A DNA stretch of 64,000 nt from Robertkochia marina (GTDB taxonomy: Bacteria > Bacteroidota > Bacteroidia > Flavobacteriales > Flavobacteriaceae). The DNA lies in the NCBI RefSeq assembly GCF_004799345.1, contig NZ_SSMC01000002.1, forward strand, positions 248,001 to 312,000, read 5' to 3'. A model generated the notes under the pieces. The model was not told where the DNA came from and searched no databases. It saw only the letters and a list, made by a program, of their open reading frames with translations. This document shows, piece after piece, positions 32,934-42,792 of this stretch. Position 1 is the stretch's first letter. Each line of letters opens with the position of its first letter. Position numbers and translations under genes: made by a program.

Positions 32934-35738
32934 ATGAACATTTACTTCAAGAAAGGTCGTCTTTTGATGGCCGGATCACTTCACGTGCTGTTCGTTTTTC
33001 TAATTGTTTCAAGCGTAGCTGCCCAACACCTTCCGGGAGAGGATCTGAAGCCTCTTACGCCATCTGAATATGGCAAGTGGGAAAGTGTCAGGGGAGCAGA
33101 TTTTTCTAAAGATGGAAATTGGGTTTCAGTAATTACCGGTACCAATGAAGGAGATCGGAACCTGAAACTTAAGAACCTTAGAAGTGGAGAAGAAGTTTTG
33201 TTTGAGAACGTTAACGGGATCGAGTATTCTCCCGATAACCAATGGGTGATCTTAAGGAGAACACTTCCCGGTAAGGACATGCAAAGGATCAGAGAGGTAG
33301 GCGGAGAACTTGAATCTAGAGCCTGGTTGTATTCATTGAGAGAGAAAGACACCGTTACGGTTAATAACCTGAAGAAGTACGAGTTCAGTAATGATGGTGC
33401 ATTTTTGGCGATGACCAAAACCAGAGACCACGGAAACTCCTTGTTGATCCGTAATATGAAATCCGGAAGAGAGATCAGTTTTGGTAACGTGCAGCGTTTT
33501 GAGTGGAACTCTGAAAAAAACATACTGCTGTTCCTGATAGAAAATCAAAAAGGAGATAGCGAGATCCAGTTATACGATCCTGTAACCGGCAGCATTCAAT
33601 TGCTGGATAATCACGACGGGGAATATGTTTCTATGCAGTGGCTGGAAAACTCATCAGATGTAATGATTATTAAGGAAACGGAAGATGATACCTTCAAGGA
33701 AGTATCTCATAAAGTGGTCATTTATAAGGATCTGGATAAGGGAGTAGACAAGAAGATAGTCTTTGATCCTCATCAACAAGGACTTATCGATGCTGATCAA
33801 CGTGTTATGGCCGATGGTATTAAACTGTCTGCCGATGGTGATAGATTGTTCTTCAACCTGTATTACAGAACAAAAAAATACACGGAGTCTCCAAAGGAGG
33901 TGCTGGATACCCTGGTAGCAGATACAGAAGGTCATGGTGACGTAGTAAAGCCTGTTTTTCATAACAAGCATGATGAGGCACCAGATTTGCAGATATGGCA
34001 TAGCAAGGATAAGGTATTAGTTCCTGCTCAGCGAGTATCGGGAATGAAGGGTTTTAAAAAGCCTAGAACTGCGGTTTACAATTTCGGAAAACAAGAGATC
34101 ACCCTGCTTCAGGATGAGGTGTTAGAGAAGGTAAATGTAGAGGAAGACCAGCGGTTTATGCTGGGGTATGATGAAACTCCCTATGAGAGAGAAGGGATGT
34201 TTGGGAGGCATTATTACGATGTATACCTGGTTGATGCCGGAAACGGTAAAAACAAGAAATTAGTAGAGAAGGTAAGCAAGTATTATGAATTAAGCCCAGA
34301 TGAAAACTTTTTCATCTATCTGAAGAACAACAGATTTTTTATTTATGATATAGCCGAGGAAATATCTCAGGACCTGACCGGTCATTTAGAGGTGAGTTTT
34401 ATTGATGAGCACAATGACCACCCTCTGCCACAGAAACCGGCCTACGGTTTTGTTGGATGGGCAGAAGACGGGAGGTCATTCCTGTTGAATTCAGAATTTG
34501 ATGTATGGCAGTTTTTCGTTGATGGGAGAGCCCCGAGAAATCTAACCAATGGCAAGAAAGATCAGAACATTTTCCGTCTTGACTTTACTGCCAAAGACGG
34601 GGGGCTGATTGATACTCGCAACAAATTGTTCTATGCGGTAGAAGGAAAATGGACGAAGAGAACGGGGTATGCCGCCGGAAAACCGGGGAGTGCTGTAAAA
34701 AATCTGATCTTTGAAGATGCCGGTATCCGAAGGATCGCCAGAAATGATCAGACCGGTCAAATAGTATATATCCGTTCTTCATATGATATTCCGGGAGATG
34801 CTTTTTACACTGCCGACCGTTTTATCACCAATGAGCAGTTAACCAGTATCAATGAATTTCAGGGTGATTATCAGTGGAGTAAGGCTGAGTTGGTAGACTA
34901 TACCACCTCACAAGGTCATCGTGCACAGGGTGTTCTGTATTATCCCGCCAATTATTCAAAAGGAGAGAAATACCCGATGATCACCTATGTTTATGAAAAG
35001 TTGTCGCATGGTCTGCACAATTATATGCAGCCTTCTGAAAACGATTATTACAATACCCTACTTTGGGTACAGTCGGGCTACTTTGTTTTTAAACCCGATA
35101 TGGAGTTTGAAGCCGGTAACCCGGGGGTATCTGCGGCCAGAACCCTGGAGAATGCCGTTGGAGCCGTGGTTCAAAAGGGAGATGTTGATGCTGAAAAGGT
35201 AGGACTGATAGGACACTCATGGGGAGGATACCAGGCAGGATTTGTACCAACACAGACCGATATTTTTGCTGCCTCTGTAGCAGGAGCAGGACTTACCAAC
35301 CTGATCAGCATGAACCTGGCTGTAACGCCTGCCTTTGGTTGGAGACCTGAAAATGATCATTTTGAAGTAGGACAGGAACGTATGGAAGTGGCGCCCTGGA
35401 TGGCTCCGGAAAAATATGTAGCCAATTCTACGGTGATGCAGATCGATAACCTAAACACTCCGGTTATGTTCATGGTAGGAGATGCCGATGCTAATGTGAA
35501 CTGGTCCCAGGGTGTTGAATACTACAATGCGGCCAGAAGAGCCGGTAAGGAGTTTGTTTTACTGGTATATGAGAATGAAGGACATAGTCTGAGTAGAAAG
35601 AATAACCAGATCGATTACCAGCAACGTATCCTGAAATGGTTCGGTTACCATTTAAAAGGAGAGCAGCCGGAAGACTGGATGACCGGAAGTGTACCTTATT
35701 CAGAACAACAGGAACGTCTTAGAAATTGGAATGATTGA
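32934..35738 (+). CDS. Secreted S9-family (prolyl oligopeptidase-type) peptidase
   Basis: 934 residues with a signal peptide (about 1-31, ending SVAAQ). Residues about 40-640 form an irregular beta-propeller region (DFSKDGNWVSVITG, EYSPDNQWVILRR, KLSADGDRLFFN and similar blades). The alpha/beta-hydrolase catalytic domain has the serine in GHSWGGYQAG (about 760), the aspartate in MVGDADANVNW (about 850) and the histidine in ENEGHSLSR (about 883). The propeller gates access, so substrates are peptides rather than whole proteins. Longer than classic prolyl oligopeptidase (about 700). Stands alone between terminators. Confidence 0.92.
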   Translation: MNIYFKKGRLLMAGSLHVLFVFLIVSSVAAQHLPGEDLKPLTPSEYGKWESVRGADFSKDGNWVSVITGTNEGDRNLKLKNLRSGEEVLFENVNGIEYSPDNQWVILRRTLPGKDMQRIREVGGELESRAWLYSLREKDTVTVNNLKKYEFSNDGAFLAMTKTRDHGNSLLIRNMKSGREISFGNVQRFEWNSEKNILLFLIENQKGDSEIQLYDPVTGSIQLLDNHDGEYVSMQWLENSSDVMIIKETEDDTFKEVSHKVVIYKDLDKGVDKKIVFDPHQQGLIDADQRVMADGIKLSADGDRLFFNLYYRTKKYTESPKEVLDTLVADTEGHGDVVKPVFHNKHDEAPDLQIWHSKDKVLVPAQRVSGMKGFKKPRTAVYNFGKQEITLLQDEVLEKVNVEEDQRFMLGYDETPYEREGMFGRHYYDVYLVDAGNGKNKKLVEKVSKYYELSPDENFFIYLKNNRFFIYDIAEEISQDLTGHLEVSFIDEHNDHPLPQKPAYGFVGWAEDGRSFLLNSEFDVWQFFVDGRAPRNLTNGKKDQNIFRLDFTAKDGGLIDTRNKLFYAVEGKWTKRTGYAAGKPGSAVKNLIFEDAGIRRIARNDQTGQIVYIRSSYDIPGDAFYTADRFITNEQLTSINEFQGDYQWSKAELVDYTTSQGHRAQGVLYYPANYSKGEKYPMITYVYEKLSHGLHNYMQPSENDYYNTLLWVQSGYFVFKPDMEFEAGNPGVSAARTLENAVGAVVQKGDVDAEKVGLIGHSWGGYQAGFVPTQTDIFAASVAGAGLTNLISMNLAVTPAFGWRPENDHFEVGQERMEVAPWMAPEKYVANSTVMQIDNLNTPVMFMVGDADANVNWSQGVEYYNAARRAGKEFVLLVYENEGHSLSRKNNQIDYQQRILKWFGYHLKGEQPEDWMTGSVPYSEQQERLRNWND

Positions 35739-35826
35739 TCGGATGAAATGTGAAGAAAAAAGTAAGATGGTCGCTATACGTATGAAGCATACGGGATCTT
35801 AGTTTTATTATGTTCAAATTAATGCT

Positions 35827-35853
35827 AAAGCCCCTTGATCAAGGGGCTTTTTT
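35827..35853. terminator. Bidirectional terminator between S9 peptidase and esterase genes
   Basis: AAAGCCCCTTGATCAAGGGGCTTT is a perfect palindrome followed by T residues; it overlaps the minus-strand stop codon at 35852. Confidence 0.85.
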
Positions 35854-37126
35854 ATTGTTTGGTTTTTAAGAACCTTAGTTTTGTCTTACTGTGGTTATCC
35901 TTTCCAAAAGAATGGGCCTTTTCATAGAAGCGTTCTGCTTTGTACAGCTGGTTAATACTGAAATAAAAATCGCCCATACCGTCATAAACCCTTGAACTTT
36001 CAGGGAAATTAGTGATGTTGAGTTTAAAAAGGGCTTCGGCCTTTTCGTAATCTTCCAGTTCCAGACTCTTATAGCCCATATCACTAATGAGATCTTCTTC
36101 AGGCAGTATTACAAACCCCAGCTCTTCTGAAATGGTAGCATAATGATCTTTAAAGGCGGCTAAAAAACGCTCTGTGGAGATATTGTGCAGGATTTCCGGG
36201 TCGAATGCTTTTAACACAGGGTCAATATTGTAAAAGTCAAAGATGGTGGTAACCGCCTCATAATAAGCAGGTAATCCTATATTGGCGTGACTGTTACTGT
36301 TGTGGTATCTAAAAGTATAGTTCTCCTCATCACACCTCATTTGATACATAAGGTCATCCAGTCTTTTGATGGCCTTAAAATGGGCGGTTCTGTCACCACT
36401 TGTTGTATGCACGTTCTCAGGGGTAACACCTTCAGGTAATGAATTGGCCGCCACCAGGTAGAAATTGGTCTTTTCAGATAACAAACATTTTCTGTAGGCA
36501 GACAATTGGTTTAACAGGTAATTCTGATCCCACCAAACACTTGGGTCCAGGGCTATAAAATTTCTAAAAGCATCTGTCCCGGTATACATGGCATAGGTGG
36601 TAAACAACCCTCCGAGAGAATGCCCCAAAAGACTGCGATACGGTGCTGCAGGATAGCGACTTTCAATGTAAGGGATGAGTTCTTTGGTGAGGAATTCTAA
36701 AAAGACAGCGGCACCTCCTGTATGGTTGAAATATGAAGGAGGGAGGTCATCCAGCGGATGAATTTTTGAAGGGGTGTAGTCGCGATACCTGTTGGAACTT
36801 TCTATGCCTACAATGATCATTTTTGGCCAGAACAGCTCCCTGCCTAATTGATCTGCCATGGCAGCCATCCCAGTAAAATGGCTCGAAGCATCAAGAATGA
36901 ACATAACCGGATAGATACGATCTGGCTTTTCTGTATGGCTGGTATATTCAGAAGGCAGATGTATCCATACACGGTGTTCTTCCTGAAGGATCTCAGAATA
37001 AATTTTATCAATATGTCCTATCTCAATTCCTTTTGCCTCCTGTGTATGTTCACTGTTTTGAGCCCGCAGGCCGTTGAAAATACATAAGAAGATCAGAATA
37101 AACAGGAGTTTAGAATGCCACCTCAT
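35852..37126 (-). CDS. Secreted esterase (EstD/IroE-like) with C-terminal TPR
   Basis: Signal peptide (MRWHSKLLFILIFLCIFNGLRAQ) then an alpha/beta-hydrolase of the putative esterase family: WIHLPSEYT, YPVMFILDASSHF, GRELFWPKMIIVGI and the nucleophile GHSLGGLFTTYAM (about 167-179), then DPSVWWDQNYLL. The histidine is probably in HANIGLPA. The last about 75 residues (YEKAEALFKLNITNFPESS, YKAERFYEKAHSFGKD) are tetratricopeptide-like. Substrate unknown; relatives hydrolyse siderophore or sugar esters. Confidence 0.87.
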   Translation of the reverse strand: MRWHSKLLFILIFLCIFNGLRAQNSEHTQEAKGIEIGHIDKIYSEILQEEHRVWIHLPSEYTSHTEKPDRIYPVMFILDASSHFTGMAAMADQLGRELFWPKMIIVGIESSNRYRDYTPSKIHPLDDLPPSYFNHTGGAAVFLEFLTKELIPYIESRYPAAPYRSLLGHSLGGLFTTYAMYTGTDAFRNFIALDPSVWWDQNYLLNQLSAYRKCLLSEKTNFYLVAANSLPEGVTPENVHTTSGDRTAHFKAIKRLDDLMYQMRCDEENYTFRYHNSNSHANIGLPAYYEAVTTIFDFYNIDPVLKAFDPEILHNISTERFLAAFKDHYATISEELGFVILPEEDLISDMGYKSLELEDYEKAEALFKLNITNFPESSRVYDGMGDFYFSINQLYKAERFYEKAHSFGKDNHSKTKLRFLKTKQ

Positions 37127-37277
37127 TCCCTGTAAATTTTATGTCAGGTTAGGCATGAGAGAAGAAGAGGAGCGTACCAATACTGGCAATGCGATTGGTG
37201 TTTAAACTTCTAAAATAGTGAAAATTAGGAAATTATGGATTTATTGTGTAAGAAAAAAGACGTTAAGGCTCCTTTGG

Positions 37278-37775
37278 TTATGCTATTTTCCTCACCGGGA
37301 TCCACACTTCTTCTTCGGCTTCCGGGTGCATAGGCCCTTTATAATGGGGCGCCATAACCTGCAGGTGATGGCGGTCATCAGTTTCATATCCCGATCCTGG
37401 CAGCCAGTCATTCATGATTACTTCCATAGTTTTTTGGATGGTGTGCACAGATCCTTTGTGAATAAAAACGGCGTAAAGACCTTCGTCTACTTTACATTCT
37501 TCCATCTTACCTGGTAATTCATCAGGGTTTTCATCAAGACGAACAGCAGCCCAAAACTCAAAAGGCTGCCCAGGGTCTATAGACGAAGAATCCTTGGGGG
37601 CGGTATACTTTTGAATGGCGTATAGATTTTCATCAGCCCTGAAGGGATGCAGGTGTTTTACCAGGGGCATGAATGTTTTCCAGGTTATAGACGGATCTAA
37701 CTCGGTAAGGGTGGTAAGAGTGCGTATTCCGAACATCTTATAGGCGGCAATGGTTTGTAATCTAACAGGGGTCAT
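37278..37775 (-). CDS. GyrI-like small-molecule-binding domain protein
   Basis: 165 residues forming a stand-alone effector-binding domain of the GyrI/AraC-effector type: KMFGIRTLTTLTELDPS at the start, then WAAVRLDE, GLYAVFIHKGSV and the C-terminal WLPGSGYETDDR followed by EVWIPVRK. No DNA-binding domain, so a ligand sensor or small-molecule hydrolase-like member. Starts 3 bases after the DHFR-like gene and ends the operon. Confidence 0.87.
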   Translation of the reverse strand: MTPVRLQTIAAYKMFGIRTLTTLTELDPSITWKTFMPLVKHLHPFRADENLYAIQKYTAPKDSSSIDPGQPFEFWAAVRLDENPDELPGKMEECKVDEGLYAVFIHKGSVHTIQKTMEVIMNDWLPGSGYETDDRHHLQVMAPHYKGPMHPEAEEEVWIPVRKIA

Positions 37776-37778
37776 GAT

Positions 37779-38321
37779 TTATTCCTTAATGATTCGATAA
37801 TGGTTAAATGTCATTCCAGAAGGATAAGCTTTATGATCGATCAAGGAGAGTTTTATCTTCATTTTTGAAGCAGGAAAGAGGGGTATCCCTTCTCCCAAAA
37901 GAACCGGAGCTGTAAACAACATCAGCTCTTCAATACATTGATGTTCCAAAAGAGACCTTGTCGTAAGGCCACCTCCCAGTAACCAGATGTTCTTATCGCC
38001 CCAAACGTTTTTTAATTTTTCGATCTCTTCCAACAGGTCTCCTTTGAGTAATTGAGTATTAGGAGTATCTATTACAAGATCATGTTGTCGGGATACTATA
38101 TAGACCTGTTTATCGGCATAAGGCCAGGCCATATCAAAATTTCGTACAACCTCATACGATTTGCGCCCCATGATTATGGTATCGATTCCCGCAATGAAAT
38201 CCTGGTATCCATAGTCGGTGCCATCTGGATTTTCAAGGGTTTCCAGCCATTTAACTCCGTGATCCGGGGTGGCAACATAACCATCTAAAGAGCTTGCCAC
38301 ATAGAGAATAACGTTTTTCAT
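37779..38321 (-). CDS. Dihydrofolate reductase-family protein (RibD C-terminal-like)
   Basis: 180-residue NADPH-binding reductase fold: VASSLDGYVATPDHGVKWLE at the N-terminus, TIIMGRKSYEV (about 49-59), and IWLLGGGLTTRSLLEH (about 112-127), the glycine-rich cofactor loop. This group is related to DHFR and the RibD reductase domain but is usually neither essential FolA nor RibD. Substrate unknown. Part of the leftward cluster between the TauE-like (16-base gap) and GyrI-like genes. Confidence 0.88.
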   Translation of the reverse strand: MKNVILYVASSLDGYVATPDHGVKWLETLENPDGTDYGYQDFIAGIDTIIMGRKSYEVVRNFDMAWPYADKQVYIVSRQHDLVIDTPNTQLLKGDLLEEIEKLKNVWGDKNIWLLGGGLTTRSLLEHQCIEELMLFTAPVLLGEGIPLFPASKMKIKLSLIDHKAYPSGMTFNHYRIIKE

Positions 38322-38337
38322 AAGTGCCGTTTTTTAT

Positions 38338-39066
38338 TCATACTAATAATACTTTACCAATACTTACCAATCCTATGATCAGGATGAGTATCAGGGAGAA
38401 TTTTTTGAAATTTTCCTGTGAAATATAATGTAGGATCTTTTTGCCTATCCATGTACCTGCAATCCCGATAGCGAATAAAAAAGGCAGGTAGATCAATTCC
38501 TGCTTGCCTATATAACCATTGCTGTAGTACACGAAGGTACGACTGAGATCGACCATAAAGTCGATCATGGCAGAGGTGGCAATGAATACACTTTTCTCCA
38601 GGTTAAAGGCCGCCATGGTAATACCTCTTATAGCTCCTCCCGTTCCGAGGAGTCCGGCCGTAAGGCCTGAAAGTGCACCCCCGGCTACAGATCTGGGCTT
38701 GTCGGGCGTAATAACCAGGTTTTTCTTGATCAGAAACAACAGGCTTAATGACACGAGGAAGATACCAAGTATGATCTCAAGGATTCTTCCATCCAGGTAT
38801 TTTGAGAGAAATCCGCCTGCAATAACAAATATCACGGCAGGGACGCCCAGGTAAACCAAAAGGGTTTTGTCTAATCCTTTCTTAAACAGGAATATCTTGC
38901 TCAGGTTACTGGAGAAGTGAAATATGGCCGTCATTCCCAAAACCGAGTAGAAGTCGAAATAGAAGTTGCCCAGAGGTACAAAGAATACCGACGAACCGAA
39001 ACCACCTATGGTACCCAGGATCTCTGCAAGAAGTGCCAGTACCAGGAAGATGTATTCAATGCGCAT
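38338..39066 (-). CDS. TauE/SafE-family membrane transporter
   Basis: 242 residues with about eight hydrophobic helices and the two repeated family motifs: EILGTIGGFGSSVFFVPLGN (about 16-35) and AGGALSGLTAGLLGTGGAIRG (about 127-147). Members export or import sulfite, sulfoacetate or other organic anions across the inner membrane. The substrate cannot be told here. Lies 22 bases after the DUF1643 gene. Confidence 0.9.
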   Translation of the reverse strand: MRIEYIFLVLALLAEILGTIGGFGSSVFFVPLGNFYFDFYSVLGMTAIFHFSSNLSKIFLFKKGLDKTLLVYLGVPAVIFVIAGGFLSKYLDGRILEIILGIFLVSLSLLFLIKKNLVITPDKPRSVAGGALSGLTAGLLGTGGAIRGITMAAFNLEKSVFIATSAMIDFMVDLSRTFVYYSNGYIGKQELIYLPFLFAIGIAGTWIGKKILHYISQENFKKFSLILILIIGLVSIGKVLLV

Positions 39067-39088
39067 AGGAATTCTATCAAATTACTAC

Positions 39089-39649
39089 CTAAAGATAGGG
39101 TTTATTTTCGCTGCTTAGACCGGATTTAAGGTGAGAGCTGTACGTTGAAATATTGAAACTCATTAGGGTACTTTTGGACGAGGCATAAAGCGGATGCCTG
39201 GGGTGCCCTTTTTTTGTGTGTGGCTGGAGTTGAAGCCATTCGAGGGTTGTACACTCAGAGATCCCTGAGATTTGCCGGCAACTTTTATACAGATACGCTC
39301 TTTTTTCTATAATATCTCCCCAGGCTGCCCAAAGTCTGCGTATAGGGTATTGTTTTAGTACTTGTGCGATCAAGGTTAGATTATACTTGTTCACTGTTGA
39401 TGATAAATGGGCAGGAAGGGTATTGGGATGGGTAGCGATTCGCGGACTTAAATTAAAGATCACCCAGCCGTCATAGCCCCAGTACTTGCTGAATTTCTCT
39501 ATGCGCGTTACAGTTCTGTCCGGATGGCCCGGGGCAGCTGTGCTGGGATTTGCCCCGATGACCCCCAGCATATTTTTACCGGGATATCCAAGGGCATACC
39601 GAAACCGGTTGGAAGGCGATCTTTCGTATATCCAGGTACCCGATGTCAT
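39089..39649 (-). CDS. DUF1643 domain protein
   Basis: 186 residues matching the DUF1643 pattern: FRYALGYP, VIGANPSTAAPGHPDRTV, WGYDGWVIFNLSPRIATHP and RRLWAAWGDIIEKRAYL, ending with a HPRHPLYA motif. Function unknown; the conserved Asn, Asp and His residues suggest a nucleotide- or nucleic-acid-related enzyme (inference). Its ATG overlaps the GH20 stop by 4 bases, so it is translationally coupled to an unrelated glycosidase. Confidence 0.87.
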   Translation of the reverse strand: MTSGTWIYERSPSNRFRYALGYPGKNMLGVIGANPSTAAPGHPDRTVTRIEKFSKYWGYDGWVIFNLSPRIATHPNTLPAHLSSTVNKYNLTLIAQVLKQYPIRRLWAAWGDIIEKRAYLYKSCRQISGISECTTLEWLQLQPHTKKGHPRHPLYASSKSTLMSFNISTYSSHLKSGLSSENKPYL

Positions 39650-41550
39650 TTGGATTCTGTGTAATGGTTTTTTACATCCTTCAGTTTTTGAGCTGAATCC
39701 TCAAGACCGCCGGGTCGGTTTCGTTTGGTCCACAGTCTTCGGTGTTCTGTGATAAGCTGACCCAGTTCATCTGATAATTCTTGCCTTGTGGTTTCATCAA
39801 TACTGCCTACATCACCCCCGGGAACTTTTAATCTTTCTTTTCCCAGCCTGATGGCATGCAAGGCAAGAGAAGAAGCGAGTTTTAATTCATCCCGCAACAG
39901 CTCACTATCTATGGTTTGCGGTTTGGAGTTCTGAAGGATTTCAAGGGCTTTTTTGATCTCTTGCTCTGCTCTTGAAAGTCCCTTCAGGTTCATTTCTTTG
40001 GTTTGGTAGTTTCCCTTTAATGACCAGGCAAAGCGATGCAGCATCAGGTGAAAGATATTAGCATTTCCACCCGGAACCCCTGTTTGGGTGTATGCATTTC
40101 CTAATTGAAGCATGGCCTTGCTAAACTGCCCGGAAGGGTCTTTAAAAATGTGGATATCCATCCAGGAATCCAGGCCGGGCTCCGGATCTGCTCCGGTATT
40201 CCAGGACAAAGAGGAGGCCATGATGATGGAAGGTATACTGATCACCGCCGGTTGCCAGTGGCCGTGATCGCCCCAGTCGGTAAGCAGGAAACCATCAGCT
40301 CCATAGGTAATGCCATTGGTGGCTGCATTTCGAAGGTTTTCAAACCCATTCTGATTTCTCCCGATCAAAGACCTCCAGGTAGATGTTCCGGGACACACAT
40401 AATAGGAGATGCCGGCCTTTTGAAATTTGGGTAAGTTCTTATCGAAGGGGTACGTAGCGCTATAACCCCAAACCAAGGCAGTAATATCTTGGGGTAAGTC
40501 ATCGATGAGTTCCGGATGATTGAGAATGATATCTCCCCAGAACTGTACTTTTTTGCCGTGGCTTGTGGCCGCCCTATGTAATTTTTTAAGGTAATCCAGA
40601 TAAACCCTTCCTTTTCCTGATTTCCGGCATTCTTCCGCCGAACGGCCGAGTCCGAGTTCGATGGTTTCATCGCACCCAATGTTGAAATAGTCACTGCTGA
40701 AGTTGGGCAGCAGTTCGGCATATAATGACTGCATCAATTCGAGCGATCCCGGGTTGGTCGGATCCAGCGAATGTCGCTTTCGAAGCCCCCAGATGGTATT
40801 GCAATTTTCAGGACATTCCGCCAGGTGCAGATAGCTGTCGTGCTCCAGCCAGCGCTCCATATGGCCAAAAGAATTCTGGTTGGGTACCAGGTCAATATTT
40901 CGCAGTTGGCAATAGGCGTCAAGCTTTCTTATTTCTTCCGGGGTCATGGGGCTGGCATCTTGCCAGACCTGCTTGTGATCTTTATAAGCAAAAGTATGTT
41001 CGGTATACAATTGAAGTTCGTTGTATTTTAACGCAGCAAGCCGGTCGATCAATGTATATAGCCCGCTCATTGTGGGCACCTTATCGCGGCTGATATCGAG
41101 CATATACCCCCTACGTTTGAAATCAGGATGATCTTCTATCGTGATAGCTTGTTCGAGTCCCTGTTTAACAGAGCTCAGCTGCTTCAGAGTTTGCCAGGCA
41201 TAAAAGATCCCGGAACGGTCTGCAGCCCTGATGTCAATGGAATCATTGTACACTTTTAAATGATATCCCTGATCTTTCAGCGTGGTGTCAAGTGAAATAA
41301 GAATCCTGAGCTTGGCCGGGGTCTCATTGCTATCTAATAACCACTCGGCCTCCATCTCCTCTTGTAACAAGGTATGCATTGGCAGGACCATCGTTTTCAG
41401 TGCTTTTAAGGCTACAGAGTCTATGCCCTTGCCATCATGGTGTTCCATCTTTTTGGGAATTGGAAAAACCGTTGAAAATTCATTTGCCCATAACGAATTG
41501 CTTATGGTAAGACTTATGATGATGATCAGGCAGGTATGCAGAGGTTTCAT
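39646..41550 (-). CDS. Secreted GH20 beta-N-acetylhexosaminidase-like enzyme
   Basis: 634 residues with a signal peptide (MKPLHTCLIIIISLTISNSLWA). A GH20b-like N-terminal domain (about 25-140) precedes the TIM barrel: RRGYMLDISRDKVPT, LALKYNELQLYTEHTFAY-type strand, NQNSFGHMERWLEH and the catalytic Asp-Glu pair in FNIGCDETIELG (about 295). A substrate-assisted mechanism on terminal beta-GlcNAc or GalNAc is expected, releasing amino sugars from chitin or glycoproteins. The C-terminal about 200 residues are helical. First clear gene of a leftward cluster through DUF1643 and TauE. Confidence 0.88.
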   Translation of the reverse strand: MKPLHTCLIIIISLTISNSLWANEFSTVFPIPKKMEHHDGKGIDSVALKALKTMVLPMHTLLQEEMEAEWLLDSNETPAKLRILISLDTTLKDQGYHLKVYNDSIDIRAADRSGIFYAWQTLKQLSSVKQGLEQAITIEDHPDFKRRGYMLDISRDKVPTMSGLYTLIDRLAALKYNELQLYTEHTFAYKDHKQVWQDASPMTPEEIRKLDAYCQLRNIDLVPNQNSFGHMERWLEHDSYLHLAECPENCNTIWGLRKRHSLDPTNPGSLELMQSLYAELLPNFSSDYFNIGCDETIELGLGRSAEECRKSGKGRVYLDYLKKLHRAATSHGKKVQFWGDIILNHPELIDDLPQDITALVWGYSATYPFDKNLPKFQKAGISYYVCPGTSTWRSLIGRNQNGFENLRNAATNGITYGADGFLLTDWGDHGHWQPAVISIPSIIMASSLSWNTGADPEPGLDSWMDIHIFKDPSGQFSKAMLQLGNAYTQTGVPGGNANIFHLMLHRFAWSLKGNYQTKEMNLKGLSRAEQEIKKALEILQNSKPQTIDSELLRDELKLASSLALHAIRLGKERLKVPGGDVGSIDETTRQELSDELGQLITEHRRLWTKRNRPGGLEDSAQKLKDVKNHYTESK

Positions 41551-41598
41551 GTTGGTCTGTTAATTAATAGAATTAAGGGAGAGCGGAAGCTATGAAGC

Positions 41599-42075
41599 TT
41601 ATCCCCGGGGAATGTTGATGGTCAGGTTATCATCCTTTAAATATACATGACAGCAGTCGGCACCGGCAACGATGGAACGTTGAACAACAATTTCCCCATT
41701 GACAGATCCCGAAAATTTAAGAAATACAGTGGTGTTTCTGAATTCATCGCTGTAGGAGTCGTCAATAACAGGGTAGATTCCGTTATTTCTATACCATTCG
41801 AGTTCTCCGTCCGAATAGGAACCGGTTATATCTTGCCCTGATTCGGATATGATAACGCTAAAATCATCCAGAGCAACAGGATCACCGTTATCATAGGTGA
41901 TGGTAATAGTCATGGTTCGAAAATCCTCTGTACAGACAACATTATCACAAGAGACTTCAGAATCATCACTGTCTTTGCAGGAAATACCCGTTACAAATAA
42001 GATGAGGGCAATAAATAATCTAAACCGTTTGACGATTACTAAGTTTTTTAAGGTTTTATATAGAAGACCTGTCAT
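41599..42075 (-). CDS. Hypothetical lipoprotein
   Basis: 158 residues. A hydrophobic stretch (FRLFIALILFVTGISC) ends in a lipobox-like TGISC (Cys33), then an acidic segment with CDNVVC. The rest is beta-strand-rich (MTITITYDNGDP, DFSVIISESGQDI, TTVFLKFSGSVNGEIVVQ) and has a CC pair (ADCCHVYL). The n-region before the hydrophobic part is long (17 residues), but no later start codon exists. No family recognised. Located 48 bases before the GH20 gene on the same strand. Confidence 0.65.
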   Translation of the reverse strand: MTGLLYKTLKNLVIVKRFRLFIALILFVTGISCKDSDDSEVSCDNVVCTEDFRTMTITITYDNGDPVALDDFSVIISESGQDITGSYSDGELEWYRNNGIYPVIDDSYSDEFRNTTVFLKFSGSVNGEIVVQRSIVAGADCCHVYLKDDNLTINIPRG

Positions 42076-42176
42076 GAAAATGGCTTGGTTTGTTTTTTAA
42101 AAGTACACAAAATTTGACCAAACCGGGTCTTTTATACCCTCTTGGAATGTACTAAAGGGCATGGCAGGGCAACCAA

Positions 42177-42203
42177 CAAAAAAAACCGGCATTAGCCGGT
42201 TTT
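42177..42203 (-). terminator. Terminator of the TonB-receptor cassette
   Basis: On the minus strand ACCGGC-TAAT-GCCGGT is followed by eight T residues, 24 bases after the lipoprotein stop. Confidence 0.8.
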
Positions 42204-42226
42204 CTGTTTTTAATCACGATCTGCAA

Positions 42227-42772
42227 TTAGTTTACCACTACAGGAAAACTTACCTGTACATCTGTTTCTCCACCCAGGTCATCTCTGGTTTCCCCCGTTT
42301 TTGAAGTGGGCTCATGAACGAGGTAAATAACCACACTGGTCTGTGTTGTTCCAGTACCGCTCCATACGGTATTGATCCCGATAGGATTTCCTGCATTGTC
42401 TTCTATATCATTAGCTGCAGAAGTAATGGTCAGGGTATTGGAGGCTACCTCATAAAACACCTGGTGCTCATCGGCCTCTGCTATTACTTCCTCGGTAATA
42501 TCTTCTTTATTGGCAGGGTCCGAATTATCAAAAAAACCAACGGTAGCTTCATACGATTTCCCGGCGTCTATGACAATATTTGCTGAGGCTCCTGTACCTT
42601 CATTCCATTCATAGGTTTCGGTATTGGTGGTGCCGGTTTCTGTAATGGTCAGAACAACCTGGTTGATCACCTCTTCTTCATTGATTTGGTCCGGAGTGTC
42701 ATCATCGCTGGAACAAGCGGTTAATGTAATAATTGACAGTGCTAAAATTGCTGGTTTAAAGAACTTTTTCAT
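42227..42772 (-). CDS. Lipoprotein of the TonB-receptor cassette
   Basis: 181 residues; signal with lipobox LTLTAC (Cys20), then SSDDDTPDQ linker typical of Bacteroidota surface lipoproteins. The mature part is one beta-sandwich-like domain rich in Thr, Glu and Asp (VVLTITETGTTNTETYEW, NIVIDAGKSYEATVGFFD, TSVVIYLVHEPTSKTG). No enzyme motif. It lies 20 bases downstream of the TonB receptor and ends at a terminator, so it probably cooperates with it as an outer-membrane accessory protein. Confidence 0.75.
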   Translation of the reverse strand: MKKFFKPAILALSIITLTACSSDDDTPDQINEEEVINQVVLTITETGTTNTETYEWNEGTGASANIVIDAGKSYEATVGFFDNSDPANKEDITEEVIAEADEHQVFYEVASNTLTITSAANDIEDNAGNPIGINTVWSGTGTTQTSVVIYLVHEPTSKTGETRDDLGGETDVQVSFPVVVN

Positions 42773-42792
42773 GACTATTTTAAATGTTTGAT